NCBI GenBank assembly: GCA_035288865.1
Contig: DATDZA010000010.1
Coordinates: 1 to 13,822, forward strand
Origin: GCA-2688775 sp035288865
GTDB taxonomy: Archaea; Nanobdellota; Nanobdellia; Woesearchaeales; GW2011-AR4
Direction of reading: 5' to 3'
Length of the DNA: 13,822 nt
The position numbers and the translations under genes are program-made. Shown here one piece after another: positions 11,652 through 13,822 of the stretch (its first letter is position 1; every line of letters begins with the position of its first letter). The notes beneath the pieces were generated by a model that had not been told where the DNA came from, ran no database searches, and saw only the letters and a list, made by a program, of their open reading frames with translations.

Positions 11652-13822
11652 TTATCCGCAAGTGGCCACTACCAGTTTCACAGGCTTGCCATTGTATACC
11701 ACAATTCTGGTAACTTTTACTAAAGTGCCGCTGCTGCAGCTCAGGCTTGCCTGCACTTCAACTTTCTTTTGAGGGGAACCCGGCGCGCAGGTAACATAGT
11801 GTGTCTCGTTATAATCCCTCACCCAGCCGGTTTGCGAGTCGTCGCAGGCTGCCTTGGAAATGCTGTCATAAAACGCGCAGCCATTCTTGCCGTCGCAGGA
11901 AGCATGCACAATATTGTCGGATGAAAATGTGCAGTCTGATTCGCAAGAAGTCCCAATGCTTAAACTGAAATTTGCAGATTTGGCTGTAAACGGCGGAACG
12001 AAAGCAAACTTAATTTGCGGCGCGTAATTAGAGCTTGAGGCAACTATATTATAATCACCGCAGTTAAGGCTCATTGAATAAGAGCCGGATTGGCTTGTTA
12101 CTGTGGATTCTACAGTTGTCAGGTCTTTTTTTGCTGCTACATCAATAAGGGAAAGTGTCTGGCCGTTCTGGTTTTTTACAGTGCCGGTCAAGCTTCCATT
12201 GCAGTCCGCGTCAGCGCAATCTGTCAATCCATCCAAATCATCATCTACATTATTAGTGCAGTCAATTTCAAATTCTGGAATCCATTGCCCTGGAGAGTGG
12301 GCTTTGCATATCATTCTGATGTCATCTCCTGGCAGAGTAATTGCCGCTCCATCAGCATAACATACACTGTTGAATACGCACGAGCTTGGATTGGTGCAGC
12401 ACAGAGAGTCACTAGGATTATTGGGGCACGCGTAAAAATTACTATTTGATATTCTATCCTGTATTCTTAAGCATTCCGCTTCATTGTTGTCGAAGTAGCA
12501 CTTTCGGAATAATTGCTTAAATTGATCTTGAGTTAATTGCTTGCAGTTTCTGCTGATGGTTGTGCAGCAGCTGCCCTGCCCATTGCATGCCGGGTCTGCG
12601 CAATCAGTTTTTCCGTTGCAGTCGTTATCCAAACTGTCTGTACAGCTTGTTTCTGTTGCTGCTTTTGTTGCATCATAGACTCCTGCAGAATCATCACAAA
12701 GCGAATCTCCGCATTCTTTGTCCTGCGCATCGCCGTCAGCATTTATGCCTGCGTTTGTCCATGTGCAGCTTGGGCATGTTTGGAATCTATTATTCACACA
12801 TTGGGTCTGACCGGCAGTGCAGGAGCCGGAGCTCGAGCATGGGCCCCAATTGCAATTATTCTGGCATGTTCTTGTTTTGCATGCTGTGCATCCCAAAGAA
12901 TCTGTTTGGCCCGGAGAGCATGCTCCTGTTCCTGAACATGCTCCATAGCTAGGCCATTGGCATGATGAACTGCAGGTTCTTGTTTGTGTCCCACAATTGC
13001 CGCATGATTGTGAATCAGATTGTCCAGCTGCACAAACTCCTTGCCCGGCACATGCACCCCATGCGCTGTAAACTCCATTTGCTTGGCATGACCTTGATTG
13101 CGAGCCGCAATTCCCGCATCCTTGTGTTTGAGACTGGCCGTTGCCTGTGCACGAGCCCCACTGGCTATTGCTTTGGCATGATTGTGTCCCGCAGTCTCCG
13201 CATGACTGAGTTTGACCCGGAGTACAACCTTCCCCCGTGCAAGCTCCCCATCCGCCCCATCCGCATGATGAAGTGCACGTTCGTGACTGAGTGCCGCCGT
13301 TGCCGCATCCCTGATTTTGAATTTGTCCCGGCGAACATGTGCCTTGTCCTGAGCACGAGCCGCTCCACTGGCATGATGACGAGCAGCTTTCAGTACCGCA
13401 ATTCCCGCATCCCCTTGTCTGCCCCGGCGAACATGAACCTTGCCCTGAGCACGAACCCCATTGAAAATTATTTTGGCATGTTGATGTTCCGCAACTTCCG
13501 CATGGCTGAGTCTGCCCCGGCGAACATGAACCTTGCCCTGAGCAAGCTCCCCATCCGCCCCATCCGCATGATGAAGTGCAGGTTCTCGACTGAGTCCCGC
13601 CATTTCCGCATGATTGTGCTTGTGCTTGTCCTGAATAACAAACACCTTGATTATTGCATCCACTCCAAGAACCCCATTGATAATTGCTCTGGCATGTTCT
13701 TGATTGCGAGCCGCAATTCCCGCATCCCTGTGATTCAGTTTGACCGGGAGTGCAAACACCTTGTCCTGTGCACGAATTCCACGAACCCCATCCGCATGAT
13801 GAAGTGCAGGTTCTCGACTGAG
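11652..13822 (-). CDS. Giant Cys-rich repeat surface protein (N-terminus beyond the window)
   Basis: The frame is open from the right edge to the TAA at 11652 (722 complete residues); a TTG at 12896 is internal, not the start. Domains in order: TSP1-like Cys-rich repeats (13822 to about 12770; pattern CGNCG-x-Q-x-R-x-C...C-x-W-x-x-W...C-x-G-x-G-x-C-x-PGQ); a MopE-like Asp-rich motif, CTDSLDNDCNG (about 12646-12614); a Cys-rich stretch; a second such motif, CTNNVDDDLDG (about 12269-12228); a carboxypeptidase-regulatory-like beta domain (SLTGTVKNQNGQ..., about 12197-11952); and a C-terminal Cys-rich domain (CESDCTF, CDGKNGCAFYD). The Asp motifs suggest calcium binding. The many cysteines imply an oxidised, extracellular protein. 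Its location beside pilin-like genes suggests an adhesin or appendage cargo (inferred). Confidence 0.85.
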   Translation of the reverse strand, partial: QSRTCTSSCGWGSWNSCTGQGVCTPGQTESQGCGNCGSQSRTCQSNYQWGSWSGCNNQGVCYSGQAQAQSCGNGGTQSRTCTSSCGWGGWGACSGQGSCSPGQTQPCGSCGTSTCQNNFQWGSCSGQGSCSPGQTRGCGNCGTESCSSSCQWSGSCSGQGTCSPGQIQNQGCGNGGTQSRTCTSSCGWGGWGACTGEGCTPGQTQSCGDCGTQSCQSNSQWGSCTGNGQSQTQGCGNCGSQSRSCQANGVYSAWGACAGQGVCAAGQSDSQSCGNCGTQTRTCSSSCQWPSYGACSGTGACSPGQTDSLGCTACKTRTCQNNCNWGPCSSSGSCTAGQTQCVNNRFQTCPSCTWTNAGINADGDAQDKECGDSLCDDSAGVYDATKAATETSCTDSLDNDCNGKTDCADPACNGQGSCCTTISRNCKQLTQDQFKQLFRKCYFDNNEAECLRIQDRISNSNFYACPNNPSDSLCCTNPSSCVFNSVCYADGAAITLPGDDIRMICKAHSPGQWIPEFEIDCTNNVDDDLDGLTDCADADCNGSLTGTVKNQNGQTLSLIDVAAKKDLTTVESTVTSQSGSYSMSLNCGDYNIVASSSNYAPQIKFAFVPPFTAKSANFSLSIGTSCESDCTFSSDNIVHASCDGKNGCAFYDSISKAACDDSQTGWVRDYNETHYVTCAPGSPQKKVEVQASLSCSSGTLVKVTRIVVYNGKPVKLVVATCG
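12888..13822 (-). repeat. Tandem TSP1-like Cys repeats, 28-38 residues each
   Basis: The first Cys of successive CxxC-type units falls at 13722, 13608, 13500, 13407, 13305, 13200, 13116, 13002 and 12888, giving unit lengths of 84-114 bp. The array continues past the right edge. Two units (13608 and 13305) have CGNGG in place of CGNCG and are followed by the same GWGGWGAC, so a three-unit period of about 300 bp is visible. Positions 13786-13822 repeat 13558-13594 base for base (37 nt), a sign of recent duplication or gene conversion. Confidence 0.85.

Noticed and set aside
11652..12896. Treating the giant protein as a 414-aa protein starting at 12896
   Set aside because: The codon at 12896 is TTG inside an uninterrupted frame that continues with the same Cys-rich repeats to the window edge.
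12537..12952. Plus-strand open frames with Cys-rich or aromatic-rich translations opposite the giant protein
   Set aside because: They are antisense shadows of the Cys codons of the real gene, with no promoter or ribosome site of their own.
12794..13759. A 321-codon open frame on the minus strand, His/Ala/Arg-rich, overlapping the Cys-rich repeats
   Set aside because: It lies in a different frame of the same repeats. It stays open because the repeated DNA lacks stops in every copy, and its protein has no recognisable domain. The Cys-rich frame is open from the window edge and continues into clear domains.
12888..13822. A CRISPR array, because of regular spaced repeats near the right edge
   Set aside because: The units are imperfect, vary in length (84-114 bp) and are fully coding for a Cys-rich protein repeat; there are no identical short repeats with unique spacers and no cas genes.

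Overview
The window looks archaeal, most likely from a DPANN-type lineage (Woesearchaeota/Pacearchaeota-like). The reasons are an archaeal secretion/pilus ATPase with two TadC-type membrane proteins, several starts that sit about 25 bp from a TATA-like box (leaderless architecture), frequent TTG/GTG starts, T-tract ends, and families typical of these genomes (small 'DFC-x-E-D' membrane-anchored proteins and a Cys-rich repeat surface protein). The lineage is inferred. Every complete gene is on the minus strand, so transcription runs from high to low coordinates. Only a short gene tail at 2..100 is on the plus strand.

Left part (198..2458): a compact metal-uptake operon. It reads, in transcription order, FTR1-family iron permease, winged-helix regulator, 95-aa three-helix membrane protein, and Met-rich thioredoxin-like lipoprotein. 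It has its own TATA box and two palindromes with TAAC/GTTA half-sites. The usual FTR1 partners (multicopper oxidase, EfeO cupredoxin, EfeB peroxidase) are not in it; the lipoprotein may fill that place.

Middle left (2602..3872): two independently promoted orphan genes. One is a P-loop-like protein whose Walker A lysine is lost. The other is an unrecognised 217-aa protein with an HD-like histidine pattern.

Centre (3935..9033): the engine of a type IV pilus/secretion-like system. A winged-helix protein and a TPR/helical protein form one short operon. A second operon encodes the hexameric ATPase followed by two single-domain TadC-like platform proteins, with overlapping ends. The ATPase operon seems to have a leader of about 135 nt with nested base pairing.

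Right part (9100..13822): probable substrates or surface parts. There are four membrane-anchored or pilin-like proteins: one with 13 N-glycosylation sequons, one with a KKRG-type N-terminus, and two that are paralogues. Beyond them is the C-terminal 722 residues of a very large secreted protein. It carries TSP1-like Cys-rich tandem repeats, two MopE-like Asp-rich motifs, a carboxypeptidase-regulatory-like domain and a Cys-rich C-terminal domain. Its start lies beyond the right edge. No tRNA, rRNA, CRISPR array or insertion sequence was seen, and no stretch over 300 bases lacks a gene.
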